NCBI RefSeq assembly: GCF_001598455.1
Contig: NZ_BCYZ01000007.1
Span: forward strand, 51,494 to 115,493
Origin: Sphingomonas pruni NBRC 15498
GTDB lineage: Bacteria; Pseudomonadota; Alphaproteobacteria; Sphingomonadales; Sphingomonadaceae
Direction: 5' to 3'
DNA: 64,000 nucleotides
The notes under the pieces were generated by a model that saw only the letters and a list, made by a program, of their open reading frames with translations, was not told the DNA's origin and made no database searches. Shown here piece by piece: positions 49,472-60,813 of this stretch; positions within the stretch are counted from its first letter, which is position 1, and the number at the start of each line of letters is the position of its first letter. A program made the position numbers and the translations under genes.

Positions 49472-51448
49472 ATGCTCACTTTCTTTCGCAAGATCATCTT
49501 TTCGCGCATCGGCGCGCTCGTCACGCTGGTCGTCGTCGGCCTGATCGGCGTAGCATTCGGGCTGGGCGACGTCACGGGCCTGAGGTCCAACTCGCTAGGC
49601 GGACAGAGCGCCGCGACCGCGGCGACCGTCGGCAGCGACACCGTTTCGGTGACCGATCTGCGCAATACCACCGACGGCATGCTCAACATGTATCGCAACC
49701 AGGCGCCGCAGCTCACCATGGCCGAATTCATCAGCCGTGGCGGACTCGACGGTCCGTTCGAAAGCCGCCTGACCTCGATGGCGATGGAACAGTTCGGCCA
49801 CAGCCAGGGCATCCGCGTCGGCAAGTCGTTGATCGACAACCAGATCGCGAACATTCCCGGCGTTCGAGGGCTGGACGGCAAGTTCGACAAGGACAATTAC
49901 AACCGCCTGCTGGCGATGCTGAAGTCCAACGACCAGCAATTTCACGAGCAAATGGGCCGCGACCTGATGACCCAGTTGATGCTCGGCCCGATCGCGGCCA
50001 ATGCGACGGACAAGTTCAAGGGTCCGGCAGGCGTAGCGACGTTCTACGCATCGATGCTGCTCGAAAAGCGCAACGGCACCGTCGCCTTTGTCGACACCAA
50101 GAAGATGCCGGCGGGCGCGCCGGTCACCGATGCCGAGGCGCAAGCTTATTACACCCGCAACGCGCCGCGCTACACGATCCCCGAACGCCGCTCGGCCCGC
50201 TACGCGCTGATCACGCTCGACGAACTCAAGAAGCGCGCCACGCCGACCGACGACGAGATCGCCAAGGCTTATCAAGCGCAGAAGGCGAAGTTCGACGCGG
50301 GTGAAAACCGCTCGCTCAAGCAGGTCGTGTTGCAGGACCAGAAAGCCGCCACCGATCTCGCGGCGAAGGTCCGCGCCGGCACGGCGATCGAAGCCGCCGC
50401 CAAGGCGCTGGGCCTCGAGGCAGCGGCGATCAACGACGTCAACAAGACGGCTTATGCCGGCCAGGCGACGCCCGCCTTGGCCGATCAGGTGTTCGGCGCC
50501 GCGCAAGGTGCGGTGATCGGCCCGGTCAAGACGCCGCTCGGCTGGGTGGTCGCGCATCTCGACAAGATCACCAAGGTCGCGGGCAAGACGCTCGACCAGG
50601 CCAAGCCCGATCTGGTCAAGGAACTCACCGACCAGAAACTGGCGACCATTGCGCAGGCCCTGCGCGATCAGATCGAGGATGCGATCACCAATCGCCAGAC
50701 GCTCGACCAGATCGCGGCCAAGCTCAGCCTGACCGTCCAGACGACGGCGCCGCTGACCGCCAACGGCACCGATCCGACGGCTGCGACTCCGGTCAAGCCC
50801 GATCTCAACCAAGCGGCGCTCTACCAACTCGCCTTCCAGTCGGAGACCGATGACGATCCTCAGCTGGTGCCCTATGGCCAGGACGGCAGCTTTGCGGTCG
50901 CGAAGCTCGACAAGGTGATCCCGGCGGCGGCACGGCCGTTCACAACGATTGCCGACCAGGTGAAGAAGGACGTGGTCGTCGACCGCCAGGTCAAGGCCGC
51001 GCGCGATGTCGCCAACGCGATCACCGGCAAGGTCAACAAGGGCGTCCCGCTCGCCCAGGCGATGGCCGATTCGGGCATCAAGCTCGATGCGACCAAGCCG
51101 ATATCGGCCAATCGCGCGCAACTTTTCGCGTCCAAGCAGCCGCCCGCCCCGCTCGTCCTGCTCTTCAGCAAGCCCAAGGGCAGCGCGTCGCTGGTGGAGG
51201 CGCCTTATAAGGGCGGATGGTTCGTCATCGTCGTCGACTCGGTCGAAAAGGGCAACGCGGCCGGCAATGCGCAATTGGTCGACAAGATGCGCGGCGATCT
51301 GGGCGCGAGCCTGGGCGACGAATATCGCCAGCAATTCGCCCGCGCGGTACGCGACAAGATCGGCGTGAAGAAGAACGACGCCGCGATCGCCGCATTGCGC
51401 CGCGACCTGCTCGGTCAGGGCAGCGACGGCAGCGACCAGCAGCAATAA
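49472..51448 (+). CDS. ppiD: PpiD-like peptidyl-prolyl isomerase
   Basis: The 658-residue protein has one N-terminal membrane anchor (IGALVTLVVVGLIGVAFGLG), a SurA_N-like chaperone domain and a parvulin region (about residues 275-370: KQVVLQDQKAATDLAAKVRA, GPVKTPLGWVVAHLDKI). This is the layout of PpiD, a periplasmic folding factor at the inner membrane. Its stop is only 4 bases before the trpE start. Confidence 0.93.
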   Translation: MLTFFRKIIFSRIGALVTLVVVGLIGVAFGLGDVTGLRSNSLGGQSAATAATVGSDTVSVTDLRNTTDGMLNMYRNQAPQLTMAEFISRGGLDGPFESRLTSMAMEQFGHSQGIRVGKSLIDNQIANIPGVRGLDGKFDKDNYNRLLAMLKSNDQQFHEQMGRDLMTQLMLGPIAANATDKFKGPAGVATFYASMLLEKRNGTVAFVDTKKMPAGAPVTDAEAQAYYTRNAPRYTIPERRSARYALITLDELKKRATPTDDEIAKAYQAQKAKFDAGENRSLKQVVLQDQKAATDLAAKVRAGTAIEAAAKALGLEAAAINDVNKTAYAGQATPALADQVFGAAQGAVIGPVKTPLGWVVAHLDKITKVAGKTLDQAKPDLVKELTDQKLATIAQALRDQIEDAITNRQTLDQIAAKLSLTVQTTAPLTANGTDPTAATPVKPDLNQAALYQLAFQSETDDDPQLVPYGQDGSFAVAKLDKVIPAAARPFTTIADQVKKDVVVDRQVKAARDVANAITGKVNKGVPLAQAMADSGIKLDATKPISANRAQLFASKQPPAPLVLLFSKPKGSASLVEAPYKGGWFVIVVDSVEKGNAAGNAQLVDKMRGDLGASLGDEYRQQFARAVRDKIGVKKNDAAIAALRRDLLGQGSDGSDQQQ

Positions 51449-51452
51449 AGCG

Positions 51453-52961
51453 ATGGTCGAAGGAGCCGACGCTGCGCTGACCGCACTCGCGGCCGGGCGC
51501 CCCGCGCTCGTCTGGCGGCGCCAGGTCGCGGATACCGAGACGCCGGTCGCCGCCGCACTGAAACTGATCGAGCCCGAGCGGGGCGACTTCCTGCTTGAGT
51601 CGGTCGAAGGCGGCGCGGTGCGCGGGCGTCACAGCCTGTTGGGGCTCGCGCCCGATCTGGTGTTCCGCGCGGACGGCGAGCGGGCGGCGATCAATCGCCA
51701 TTGGCTGACCGATCGCACCGCGTTCGAGCCTTGCGCCGAACCGACGCTGGCCGCGTTCCGCTCGCTCGTCGCCTCGTGCCGGATGGACGACGTTCCGCCC
51801 GAACTGCCGCGCGCATTGGCCTGCCTGGTCGGCTATTTCGGCTATGAGACGGTCGGACTGGTCGAGGACCTGCCCCGGCCCGCGGATCCCGGGCTTGGCC
51901 TGCCGGACATGATCTTCGTGCGGCCGACAACAGTGTTGATCTTCGATCGGCTGGCCGATCAATTGTTCCTGGTGGCGCCACTCTGGCCCGATAGTGGCAT
52001 CTCCCCCGAGGCGGCGCTTGCGCTTGCCGAGGAACGGATCGACGGCGTCGCCGCCAAGCTGGCGAGCGCCCCGATCCCGGCGGCGCCGCGCAGCGACCCG
52101 AGCGACATCGCGCTGACCCCGGTCCTGCCGGACGGCGCGTATCGCGAGATGGTGCTGAGAGCGAAGGACTATATCGCTGCCGGCGATATCTTTCAGGTCG
52201 TCCTGGCGCAGCGTTTCACCGCACCTTTCGCCCTGCCGCCGATCGAACTCTATCGCGCGCTTCGCCGCGTAAACCCCTCGCCATTCCTCTATTTCCTCGA
52301 CTTGCCCGACTTCGCGCTGTCGGGATCCAGTCCCGAGATCCTGGTGCGCGTGCGCGACGGCGAGGTAACGATCCGCCCGATCGCCGGCACGCGCCCGCGT
52401 GGCAAATCGGCGACCGAGGACGAGGAGAATCGCCGCTCGCTGCTCGCCGATCCCAAGGAACGCGCCGAGCATCTGATGCTGCTCGACCTCGGCCGCAACG
52501 ATGCCGGGCGCGTCGCCGCGCCCGGTACAGTCAAGGTGACCGACAGCTATACGATCGAGATGTACAGCCATGTGATGCACATCGTCTCGAACGTGGTCGC
52601 CGAACTCGATGGCAACAAGGACGCGGTCGACGCTCTCTTCGCAGGGTTTCCGGCCGGGACGGTTTCAGGCGCGCCGAAGGTTCGCGCTTGCCAGGTCATC
52701 GCCGAGTTGGAGCCCGAAGCACGCGGCGCCTATGCCGGCGGGGTCGGCTATTTCTCCCCGGACGGATCGATGGATTCGTGCATCGTGCTGAGGACGGCAG
52801 TGGTCAAGGACGGCGTCATGCATGTCCAAGCCGGTGCCGGGATCGTCGCCGACAGCGACCCGGTCTACGAACAGCGTGAGTGCGAGGCCAAAGCGGGCGC
52901 GCTGCTCGCCGCAGCCCGCGAGGCGATCGCCCGGGCGGGCGACGCCCGCTTCGGGCAATAG
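51453..52961 (+). CDS. trpE: Anthranilate synthase component I
   Basis: The 502-residue enzyme makes anthranilate from chorismate using ammonia from TrpG. It has the TrpE N-terminal domain and the chorismate-binding C-terminal domain: SGSSPEILVRVRDGEVTIRP, IAGTRPRGKSATEDEENRRS, LLDLGRNDAGRVAAPGTVKV and FPAGTVSGAPKVRACQVI. It starts 4 bases after ppiD, without its own obvious promoter or leader peptide. Confidence 0.98.
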   Translation: MVEGADAALTALAAGRPALVWRRQVADTETPVAAALKLIEPERGDFLLESVEGGAVRGRHSLLGLAPDLVFRADGERAAINRHWLTDRTAFEPCAEPTLAAFRSLVASCRMDDVPPELPRALACLVGYFGYETVGLVEDLPRPADPGLGLPDMIFVRPTTVLIFDRLADQLFLVAPLWPDSGISPEAALALAEERIDGVAAKLASAPIPAAPRSDPSDIALTPVLPDGAYREMVLRAKDYIAAGDIFQVVLAQRFTAPFALPPIELYRALRRVNPSPFLYFLDLPDFALSGSSPEILVRVRDGEVTIRPIAGTRPRGKSATEDEENRRSLLADPKERAEHLMLLDLGRNDAGRVAAPGTVKVTDSYTIEMYSHVMHIVSNVVAELDGNKDAVDALFAGFPAGTVSGAPKVRACQVIAELEPEARGAYAGGVGYFSPDGSMDSCIVLRTAVVKDGVMHVQAGAGIVADSDPVYEQRECEAKAGALLAAAREAIARAGDARFGQ

Positions 52962-52963
52962 CT

Positions 52964-53386
52964 TTACTGGTCGTCCGACTGACCGTTGGCCTTGGCGCGG
53001 CGCTCAGCCGCCCAGGCCCGCGCCGCCGAGCGCGCGCAGCCGGTCTGGCCACCCGATCCCACTGGTGAGCAAGTATCGGGAAGGCCCGCAGCCTCTCGGC
53101 TGGTCTGTTCGTCGGCAGCGACGCGATTGACCCAGCTTTGCCGTGCGGGCGGGATCGGGCCGGCGCCGCGCAATGCCTTCGGGATGCGATAGGGATCGTC
53201 CACGGTCGTGCACACGACGATTTCGTCGCCAGTGGATGGCGGGCATTTCTGATCGGGCTCGACGATCACGGACCGGATTCGCTTGACGGGCTGGCCGGTA
53301 TCGGCCTGCTTATCGGTCTTATCCTGTGCCATCGCACCGACGGGGACGGTCAGTAGAGCCAAAGCGGCAAACGCAGTACGAATCAT
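52964..53386 (-). CDS. Secreted hypothetical protein between trpE and trpG
   Basis: The ATG at 53386 gives 140 residues with a signal peptide (MIRTAFAALALLTVPVGAMA). The mature part holds CPPSTGDEIVVCTTVDDPYR then IPKALR, a pattern I know from many sphingomonad periplasmic proteins, and a second Cys pair near the C-terminus. The gene is on the strand opposite to trp and separates trpE from trpG. Its function is unknown. Confidence 0.82.
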   Translation of the reverse strand: MIRTAFAALALLTVPVGAMAQDKTDKQADTGQPVKRIRSVIVEPDQKCPPSTGDEIVVCTTVDDPYRIPKALRGAGPIPPARQSWVNRVAADEQTSREAAGLPDTCSPVGSGGQTGCARSAARAWAAERRAKANGQSDDQ

Positions 53387-53530
53387 CGATGCGACCTTTC
53401 CTTGGGCACTTGAACGCGCCCTAGATAGGATCGATCCCGTATCATTCCAGCGCTGGGCAGGCCGAAACACGGCAAAACGAGGGCGTGACGACGATTGTCG
53501 CGGTGCAGCGAAAGCGCTAGCGGGGCGGCA

Positions 53531-54115
53531 ATGATTTTGGTGATCGACAATTACGACAGCTTCACCTGGAACCTGGTCCATTATCTGATGGAGCTCGGGC
53601 AGGACGTGCAGGTCGTGCGAAACGACGCGCTGACCGCGCGCGACGCCCTGGCGAGCAATGCCGAGGCGTTCCTGATCTCGCCCGGCCCCTGCACTCCCAA
53701 CGAAGCCGGAGTCAGCCTGGACCTGGTCGCCGCCGCTGCCGAGGCGGGGCGGCCGCTGCTTGGCGTGTGCCTGGGGCACCAGTCGATCGGCCAGCATTTC
53801 GGCGGCCATGTCGTGCGCGGCGGGCTGATGCACGGCAAGACGTCCGCGATCACGCATGACGCGACCGGCGTGTTCAAGGGCGTCCCCTCGCCATTCCAGG
53901 CGACCCGCTACCATTCGCTGGTGGTCGAGGATGTCCCCGCCGAGTTGATCGTCAATGCCCGCGCCGAGGATGGCTTCGTAATGGGCTTCCGTCACGCGAG
54001 CCTGCCGATCCATGGCGTGCAATTCCATCCCGAAAGCATCGCTACCGAGCACGGGCATCAATTGCTCGCCAATTTCCTCGAGCTTGCCGGTCTGAAGGCG
54101 AAGGCGCTGGCGTGA
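53531..54115 (+). CDS. trpG: Anthranilate synthase component II (glutamine amidotransferase)
   Basis: ATG 53531 ([19 protein letters not shown]) gives 194 residues. The class I amidotransferase triad is visible: nucleophile Cys in [12 protein letters not shown] and His/Glu in [13 protein letters not shown], with [12 protein letters not shown]. It supplies ammonia to TrpE. The trpG-trpD-trpC order follows. Confidence 0.98.
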   Translation: MILVIDNYDSFTWNLVHYLMELGQDVQVVRNDALTARDALASNAEAFLISPGPCTPNEAGVSLDLVAAAAEAGRPLLGVCLGHQSIGQHFGGHVVRGGLMHGKTSAITHDATGVFKGVPSPFQATRYHSLVVEDVPAELIVNARAEDGFVMGFRHASLPIHGVQFHPESIATEHGHQLLANFLELAGLKAKALA

Positions 54116-54130
54116 TGGTGGGACACCATT

Positions 54131-54228
54131 CTCCCCTCCCGTTTACGGGAGGGGTCGGGGGAGGGTCTGTTATCCAGGCCGACCTTGGAACACGCCCTCC
54201 CCTAGCCCCTCCCACAAGCGGGAGGGGA
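54131..54228. repeat. Bipartite REP-like element, family A, before trpD
   Basis: cctcccgtttacgggagg followed by ggtcgggggagggt forms one half; the inverted half is gccctcccctagcccctccc, then acaagcgggagggg. The final ggagggg serves as the ribosome binding site of trpD. Confidence 0.8.
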
Positions 54229-54230
54229 AT

Positions 54231-55226
54231 ATGACGACCTTGGCCCCCCTCCCCGATCCCTCGACTCCCCTGTCACGCGAATCGGCGGCACAGGCATTCG
54301 CTGACATCCTCGACGCCAAGACCTCCGAAGAGGCGATCGCTGAATTCCTGATCGCGCTGACCGATCGTGGGGAGACCAGCATCGAGATCGCCGAGGCGGC
54401 CCGCGCCTTGCGCGATCGACTGATCCCGATCGACGCGCCTGCCAATGCGATCGATGTCTGCGGCACCGGCGGCGATGGCCATCACACGCTCAACGTCTCG
54501 ACCGCGGTGAGTCTGGTGGTCGCGGCGAGCGGCATCCCCGTCGCCAAGCACGGAAATCGAGCGGCAAGCTCGAAGGCAGGCGCCGCCGATACGCTGGAGG
54601 CGCTGGGGCTCGACATGGAACGCGCCGGCGCGCTCGCCCAGGCGACGCTCAACGATCTCGGCATCTGCTTTCTGTTCGCCGCCAACCATCATCCGGCAAT
54701 GAAGCGCATCACGCCGATCCGCCGCCGCATCGGTCGCCGCACGATCTTCAACCTGATGGGTCCGCTCGCCAATCCGGCGCATGTCACGCGCCAGCTGATC
54801 GGCATCGCGCGGCCCGATTACACCACAACCTATGCCGAGGCGCTCGAGCAGCTCGGCACCGAAGCGGCGCTCGTCGTGTCGGGCGAGGAAGGGCTCGACG
54901 AGGTATCCGGCGCGGGCCCGACCGTCGCCGTCAGCGTCGGCCGACTGTCGCTGCCGGGGCACATCACGCCTGAAGATGCCGGGCTGCCGCGGCATCCTAT
55001 CGCCGCGATCCATGGCGGCGACCCTGCGTATAACGCCGCGGCACTGCGCCGATTGTTGCAGGGCGAGCATGGCGCCTATCGCGATGCCGTGCTGATCAAC
55101 GCCGCCGCGGCGTTGGTCGTCGCGGGCGCCGCCGACACGCTCGCAGAAGGTGCCGAGGAAGCCGCCGAGACGCTCGACAAGGGCCTCGCCAATGCGCTGC
55201 TCGATTGCTGGATCGCTTATAAATGA
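54231..55226 (+). CDS. trpD: Anthranilate phosphoribosyltransferase
   Basis: The 331-residue enzyme joins anthranilate with phosphoribosyl pyrophosphate. Signature segments are [41 protein letters not shown] and [11 protein letters not shown]. The ATG is preceded by ggagggg, which belongs to the family A repeat. Its stop overlaps the trpC start (ATGA). Confidence 0.98.
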   Translation: MTTLAPLPDPSTPLSRESAAQAFADILDAKTSEEAIAEFLIALTDRGETSIEIAEAARALRDRLIPIDAPANAIDVCGTGGDGHHTLNVSTAVSLVVAASGIPVAKHGNRAASSKAGAADTLEALGLDMERAGALAQATLNDLGICFLFAANHHPAMKRITPIRRRIGRRTIFNLMGPLANPAHVTRQLIGIARPDYTTTYAEALEQLGTEAALVVSGEEGLDEVSGAGPTVAVSVGRLSLPGHITPEDAGLPRHPIAAIHGGDPAYNAAALRRLLQGEHGAYRDAVLINAAAALVVAGAADTLAEGAEEAAETLDKGLANALLDCWIAYK

Positions 55227-56011
55227 CCAATATCCTCGACCGTATTCTCGAAACCAAGCGTGCCGAAGTCGCCGCGAAGAAGGCCACGACGTCGCTCGCC
55301 AGCCTGGAAGCGATGATCAGCCGGCGCGACACGCCGCGCGGGTTCAGAAAGGCGCTCGACAAGAAGGCGAAGGCCGGCCCGGCACTGATTGCCGAGGTCA
55401 AGAAAGCTAGCCCCTCCAAAGGCGTGATCCGCGAAAATTTCGATCCGTCGGCGCACGCGCTCGCGTACCTCAAGGGCGGGGCCACCTGCCTGTCAGTGCT
55501 GACCGACGAACGATATTTCCAGGGGGACGATTCCTATCTCGCGCTGATCCACCAGACCGTGCCACTGCCCCTGCTACGCAAGGATTTCATGATAGATCCG
55601 TGGCAAGCGCACGAAAGCCGCGCGCTCGGCGCCGATGCGATCTTGATCATCGTCGCGGCGCTCGACGACGCGCGCATGGCCGAGATCGAGGCGGCGGCGA
55701 CCGATTGCGGGCTCGACGTCCTGGTCGAAGTCCATGACGAGAAGGAACTCGACCGCGCGCTCAAGCTCAAGTCGCGGCTGATCGGGGTCAACAATCGCGA
55801 TCTGCGCGATTTCACGGTCAGCTTCGATCGGACGTACGAGTTGGTCGGCCAGGCACCGAAGGATTGCACGTTCGTCGCCGAAAGCGGCCTGTCCTCGCGC
55901 GCCGATCTCGACGCGATGCGCGCCCATGGGGTGAACTGCTTCCTGGTCGGCGAGAGCCTGATGCGCGCGGAAAATATTGCTGCGGCGACAAGGGAGTTGC
56001 TGGGGGCCTAA
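55223..56011 (+). CDS. trpC: Indole-3-glycerol phosphate synthase
   Basis: The 262-residue TIM-barrel enzyme shows the family motifs [62 protein letters not shown] and [12 protein letters not shown]. It makes indole-3-glycerol phosphate. It is a separate TrpC, not fused to TrpF. Confidence 0.98.
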   Translation: MTNILDRILETKRAEVAAKKATTSLASLEAMISRRDTPRGFRKALDKKAKAGPALIAEVKKASPSKGVIRENFDPSAHALAYLKGGATCLSVLTDERYFQGDDSYLALIHQTVPLPLLRKDFMIDPWQAHESRALGADAILIIVAALDDARMAEIEAAATDCGLDVLVEVHDEKELDRALKLKSRLIGVNNRDLRDFTVSFDRTYELVGQAPKDCTFVAESGLSSRADLDAMRAHGVNCFLVGESLMRAENIAAATRELLGA

Positions 56012-56056
56012 TCTCCCCTCCCGCTTGCGGGAGGGGTCGGGGGAGGGCATGTCTCG

Positions 56057-56575
<519 letters not shown>

Positions 56576-56642
56576 TCCTTTGATCAGCTTGGCGCGGCAC
56601 AGCGCTGGCGGTGGAGCGATGCGCTGTGGCATGGCGTAAACG

Positions 56643-57830
56643 ATGAACCCGCTACTCTCCGTCGCCGATGCCCAGGCCCGTTTGTTCGCGCTGGCGCCGT
56701 GCGTCGCCAGCGAGCGCGTGCCACTCGCCGCGGCAGCGGGGCGCTGGACCGCCGAACCAGTGATCGCCCTGCGCGCCCAGCCCGGCGCCGACCTGTCGTC
56801 GATGGATGGCTATGCGATCCGGTTCGACGACTTGCCAGGACCCTGGCGCGTGATCGGCGAGAGTGCCGCGGGACGTGCCTTTGGCGGCTCGATCGGGCGC
56901 GGAGAGGCGGTGCGGATCTTCACCGGCGCGGCCATGCCCGCGGGCGCCGACAGCGTGCTCGTCCAGGAGGAGGCCGACCACGATGGCGATACTTTAACCC
57001 TTGCCGGCGAGGGACCGCCACGTCGCGGTGCGAGCGTGCGGCGCAGGGGACTAGATTTTGACCAAGACACGGAGCTGATCGCGGCCGGCACTCGCCTCAC
57101 CCCCGCCGCGATCGCGCTCGCGGCCACCGGCGGGCATGGGGCGCTCAAGGTCAACCGTCGCTTGCGCATCGTCGTCCTGGCAACCGGCGATGAGCTTGTC
57201 GCGCCCGGCACGGCGAGCGACGATCCGTTGGCGCTTCCTGAGGGCAATAGCGCGATGCTGGCGGCGATGCTCGCCGACCTGCCCGTCGATGTAACCGTGG
57301 CCGGGATCGTTCCCGATCAACTCGACGCGTTGGTCGCCGCGTTCTCCGGCGCCAGCGCCGATATCGTCGTCACCACGGGTGGGGCATCGGTCGGCGATCA
57401 CGACCTCGTCCGCCCCGCGCTCGAGGCGGCGGGCGGAGCCGTGGATTTCTGGCGCATCGCAGTCCGGCCGGGAAAACCGATGCTCGCGGGTCGCCTGACG
57501 AACGCCATGGTGCTGGGCCTGCCGGGCAATCCGGTATCGGCCTTCGTCACCGCCACTCTGTTCCTGCGTCCGCTGATCGCGGCGATGGCCGGCGCAGCCG
57601 ATCCGTTGCCGCACCCGCTCCGCGCGGAGCTCGCCGAACCCCTTCCCGCCAACGACCACCGCCAGGATTATCTGCGTGGAACGTTCGTCGACGGCCGGGT
57701 CTCGGCTGCCGCCATGCAGGACAGTTCGATGCTCGCGACGCTGGCGCGCGCGATGTGTCTGATCGTCCGGCCGCCACACGCACCGCCCGCCGCCATCGGC
57801 GATACAGTGGACATCCTGCCGCTCGCTTGA
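56643..57830 (+). CDS. moeA: Molybdopterin molybdenumtransferase MoeA
   Basis: The 395-residue protein has MoeA landmarks: [60 protein letters not shown] and [12 protein letters not shown]. It inserts molybdate into molybdopterin. It follows moaC by 67 bases in the same direction and precedes lexA. Confidence 0.97.
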   Translation: MNPLLSVADAQARLFALAPCVASERVPLAAAAGRWTAEPVIALRAQPGADLSSMDGYAIRFDDLPGPWRVIGESAAGRAFGGSIGRGEAVRIFTGAAMPAGADSVLVQEEADHDGDTLTLAGEGPPRRGASVRRRGLDFDQDTELIAAGTRLTPAAIALAATGGHGALKVNRRLRIVVLATGDELVAPGTASDDPLALPEGNSAMLAAMLADLPVDVTVAGIVPDQLDALVAAFSGASADIVVTTGGASVGDHDLVRPALEAAGGAVDFWRIAVRPGKPMLAGRLTNAMVLGLPGNPVSAFVTATLFLRPLIAAMAGAADPLPHPLRAELAEPLPANDHRQDYLRGTFVDGRVSAAAMQDSSMLATLARAMCLIVRPPHAPPAAIGDTVDILPLA

Positions 57831-57843
57831 CTTGGTCCGTAAC

Positions 57844-57869
57844 GTTCCGTAAAAGTTCCGCGTCTGTTC
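57844..57869 (+). promoter_or_regulatory. Tandem overlapping SOS boxes (LexA operator)
   Basis: Three GTTC half-sites at 57844-57847, 57855-57858 and 57866-57869 are each separated by exactly 7 bases. GTTC-N7-GTTC is the alphaproteobacterial LexA box, so two overlapping boxes lie 18-43 bases before the lexA ATG. Confidence 0.88.
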
Positions 57870-57886
57870 TGGACGGAGGAACGTCG

Positions 57887-58558
57887 ATGCTCACCAAGAA
57901 GCAGCATGAGCTGATCTGCTTCATCAACGATCGCTTGAACGAAACCGGCGTGTCGCCGTCGTTCGAGGAGATGAAGGAGGCGCTCGACCTCAAGTCGAAG
58001 TCTGGCGTGCATCGCCTGATCTCGGCGCTCGAGGAGCGGCAGTTCCTGCGGCGCCTGCCCAACCGGGCGCGCGCGCTCGAGGTGTTGAAGATGCCGGAGC
58101 GTGCCGACAGCAAGCGTCCGGCTGCGGCTCAGCCCAAACCGAACAATTTCCGCCCCGCCCCAGAACCCGCCAATGACGTGATCGAGATTCCGCTGCACGG
58201 CCGGATCGCGGCCGGTGTGCCGATCGAGGCGTTCGAGGGATCGTCGATGCTCCCCGTCCCCGCCGCCCTGCTTGGCAGCGGCGAGCATTATGCGCTGGAA
58301 GTCGCCGGTGACTCGATGGTCGAGGCCGGCATCCTCGACGGCGATTACGCGCTGATCCGCCGCACCGACGTGGCGCGCGACGGTGAGATCGTCGTCGCGC
58401 TGATCGAGGACAGCGAGGCGACGCTCAAATATTTCCGCCGCGAAGGCGCTATGGTGCGGCTTGATCCGGCCAATCGCTCCTACGACCCGCAGCGTTATGC
58501 GCCTCAGCAGGTGCGAATCCAGGGCCGCCTGGCCGGCCTGTTGCGCCGCTACGACTGA
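57887..58558 (+). CDS. lexA: LexA repressor
   Basis: ATG 57887 follows ggagga and gives 223 residues. The N-terminal winged helix reads [20 protein letters not shown]; the self-cleavage site is Ala109-Gly110 ([11 protein letters not shown]) with Ser143 (AGDSM) and Lys181 (TLKYF) as the dyad. It represses the SOS genes and its own promoter. Confidence 0.98.
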   Translation: MLTKKQHELICFINDRLNETGVSPSFEEMKEALDLKSKSGVHRLISALEERQFLRRLPNRARALEVLKMPERADSKRPAAAQPKPNNFRPAPEPANDVIEIPLHGRIAAGVPIEAFEGSSMLPVPAALLGSGEHYALEVAGDSMVEAGILDGDYALIRRTDVARDGEIVVALIEDSEATLKYFRREGAMVRLDPANRSYDPQRYAPQQVRIQGRLAGLLRRYD

Positions 58559-60785
58559 TTGTCGACCGACGATTGATCCAGGGGTGACGATCACCGGGCT
58601 GACGGACAGTGACGATCCGCCCGCTGGCCAGGCTGATCGCCATTCCGCCGGTGCGGCGCAGGAACGGCGCATCGAGCTTTAGCCATGTCGGCCGGCACGC
58701 TGACGGCAATCGCCGGTCGCTGACGACGATGTCCGCCGCGCGGCACGCGGCGATCAACTGGTCGGACGGCAATTGGTACAGGCTGCGTGTCGCCAGCACG
58801 CGGAATGTCCGTCCTCCCGATTGCACCAGAGCGAGGCATGCGTCCGGCGTGCACGTGGCGAAGGGCTGATCGGACAGCAGCAGCGCTTCCCCATCCACGC
58901 CCGCATTCTGGGTCATTGTGTCGCGGGTGTAATCCCCGGCCTTGTCGCGCAGGATCGCGACCCCGCCATCCGGCGTCCGTACCGCGAGATGCTGGCCGTC
59001 GCCCGAGATCAGCAGATCAGGTGCCGGGATCGTCAGCGCCCAGACCGCGCCCATCGCCATCGGCGCAAGTCCGGCAAAACGCACCCGTGAGCGCCACAGC
59101 ATCAGCCACAGCAATCCCAGGATCATCAGCCCGAACGCGCCTGCCGGCATGCCGGGCAGCATCGCCACCGACCCAGGCGCTTTGGCCGCGGTGCGCGCGA
59201 TCCAAAGCAACAGGTCGAGCGCGTGCGCGGTCACCCACCAGAAGGGTGCGCCCAGGCCGATCGCGTCACCGGCAAGCGCCAGCGCCTCGGCCGGCATGAT
59301 GACGAACGTCGTCAGCGGGATGGCGATGATATTGGCGACGACGCCGTACATGCCCTCCTTATGGAAATGATAGAGCGCGATAGGCGCCAGCGCGGCTTCC
59401 ACGACCAGACCTGTAAGCAGTAACGATCCGACTTCGCGGGCGACGCGGCGGCGCCAGGCCTCGTCTCGTTTCTCGAACAATCGCTTGATCCGCGGCTGCT
59501 CGTGGAAAGCGATCAGCGATCCGACTGCGGCGAAGCTGAGCTGGAAGCTCGGCCCGGCGAGCGCCTCGGGCCAGATCAGCAGAACGATGAAGGCGCCGGC
59601 CGCGACCAGCCGCAAGGTTATCGCCTCGCGTCCCATCGCCAGCGCCGCCAAGACCAACAACGCCGCGATGCACGACCGCGCCGTCGGCACCTGGCTCCCC
59701 GTGAGCAACGTGTATCCGATCGCGGCGATCGCACCCGCGCCGGCAGCGACCACCGGAATCCGGACCCGCAATGCCAACCACGGCCATAAGGCGAGCAGGC
59801 GCGTGACCGCCCAGATCGTCGCGACGACCACTGCGGTGATATGCAATCCGCTTACCGATAACAGATGCGCAAGGCCCGAGCGTCGCATCGCGTCCGCATC
59901 GTCCAGCGAAATCGCGCCTTCGTCGCCCGCGGCAAGCGCGGCGGCGATCCCGCCAGCGCTGCCTTCCACCTTACTCTGGATATGCGCCGCCAATGCCGCG
60001 CGCAGGCCGTTCGACTCCTTACCAGCTGCGATCACCTTCACCGGCGCGTTCCCCTTGCCGGTCGCGCCTAGCCCGGCGAACCACGCGACTTGCCGAAAGT
60101 CGTAAGCGCCGGGCACCGTTGCTTCGTCGGGCGGCATCAGTCGTGTCTGCAGCTTGATGATCGCGCCCGGTCCAAGCCCGACCGGCACGTCCGTGTTGGC
60201 GATATTCACCCGCACGTGCGGCGGCAGCTGGAGCGGCGGCCGCGGCCGATCGTCGCATCGCCGCCCTCCGGCGCCATGAGGCGCGCCGCGTTCCTTGCTG
60301 CAATTCGGACGTTTCGGACTGGCGACTGCCTGCGCCGAGATCGGCGTTAAGCTCACCCGAACGAGCTCGCGCGCCGGCAGCGGCTCGATATTCTCAACCC
60401 GCGCGGCCAGCATGACGATCGCGGGTCGCGCTAGGACCGGTTGCGCGACATAGCTGGCGCGCCACCACGCCAGCCCGACACCCATGGCCGCCAGCGCGGC
60501 GGCGAGCGCCACCGCACGACTGGCCCGCCCGCCTTGCCCGATCGCGACCGCCGCCAACGCGACGCCGGCCAGCGCGAGCATGGCGGCGGTCCATTGCACC
60601 GGATCATCGAGCACGAACCACAAGGCGATACCGCCGCCCAACGCGACCGGCAGCCACAAAGGGAGTTGATCGCGCTCCCCCTCCAACCCATGTTCGAGTG
60701 CAAGGCGTGCACGCGTACATCGTGCCGCCAGCGTTTGAAGCGGCCGGAACCGCGTGCTAGGGCGCGCGGCGGCGACGGTCGCCAT
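58449..60785 (-). CDS. comEC: ComEC/Rec2 family DNA uptake channel
   Basis: The 778-residue membrane protein has an N-terminal DUF4131 region, then the Competence domain with [33 protein letters not shown] and a C-terminal metallo-beta-lactamase-like remnant ([26 protein letters not shown]). It forms the inner-membrane channel for DNA uptake. A basic Cys-containing insert lies near residues 155-180, and the last 37 residues overlap lexA on the other strand. Confidence 0.92.
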   Translation of the reverse strand: MATVAAARPSTRFRPLQTLAARCTRARLALEHGLEGERDQLPLWLPVALGGGIALWFVLDDPVQWTAAMLALAGVALAAVAIGQGGRASRAVALAAALAAMGVGLAWWRASYVAQPVLARPAIVMLAARVENIEPLPARELVRVSLTPISAQAVASPKRPNCSKERGAPHGAGGRRCDDRPRPPLQLPPHVRVNIANTDVPVGLGPGAIIKLQTRLMPPDEATVPGAYDFRQVAWFAGLGATGKGNAPVKVIAAGKESNGLRAALAAHIQSKVEGSAGGIAAALAAGDEGAISLDDADAMRRSGLAHLLSVSGLHITAVVVATIWAVTRLLALWPWLALRVRIPVVAAGAGAIAAIGYTLLTGSQVPTARSCIAALLVLAALAMGREAITLRLVAAGAFIVLLIWPEALAGPSFQLSFAAVGSLIAFHEQPRIKRLFEKRDEAWRRRVAREVGSLLLTGLVVEAALAPIALYHFHKEGMYGVVANIIAIPLTTFVIMPAEALALAGDAIGLGAPFWWVTAHALDLLLWIARTAAKAPGSVAMLPGMPAGAFGLMILGLLWLMLWRSRVRFAGLAPMAMGAVWALTIPAPDLLISGDGQHLAVRTPDGGVAILRDKAGDYTRDTMTQNAGVDGEALLLSDQPFATCTPDACLALVQSGGRTFRVLATRSLYQLPSDQLIAACRAADIVVSDRRLPSACRPTWLKLDAPFLRRTGGMAISLASGRIVTVRQPGDRHPWINRRSTISRSGATGRPGGPGFAPAEAHNAAGRRSDWPDQAAP

Positions 60786-60813
60786 CAGTCATCCAGCCTG
60801 GGAGCATGCGCGG

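Noticed and set aside
51400..51453. Possible trp leader peptide or attenuator before trpE
   Set aside because: Only 4 bases separate ppiD and trpE, and no Trp-rich short frame or terminator hairpin is visible.
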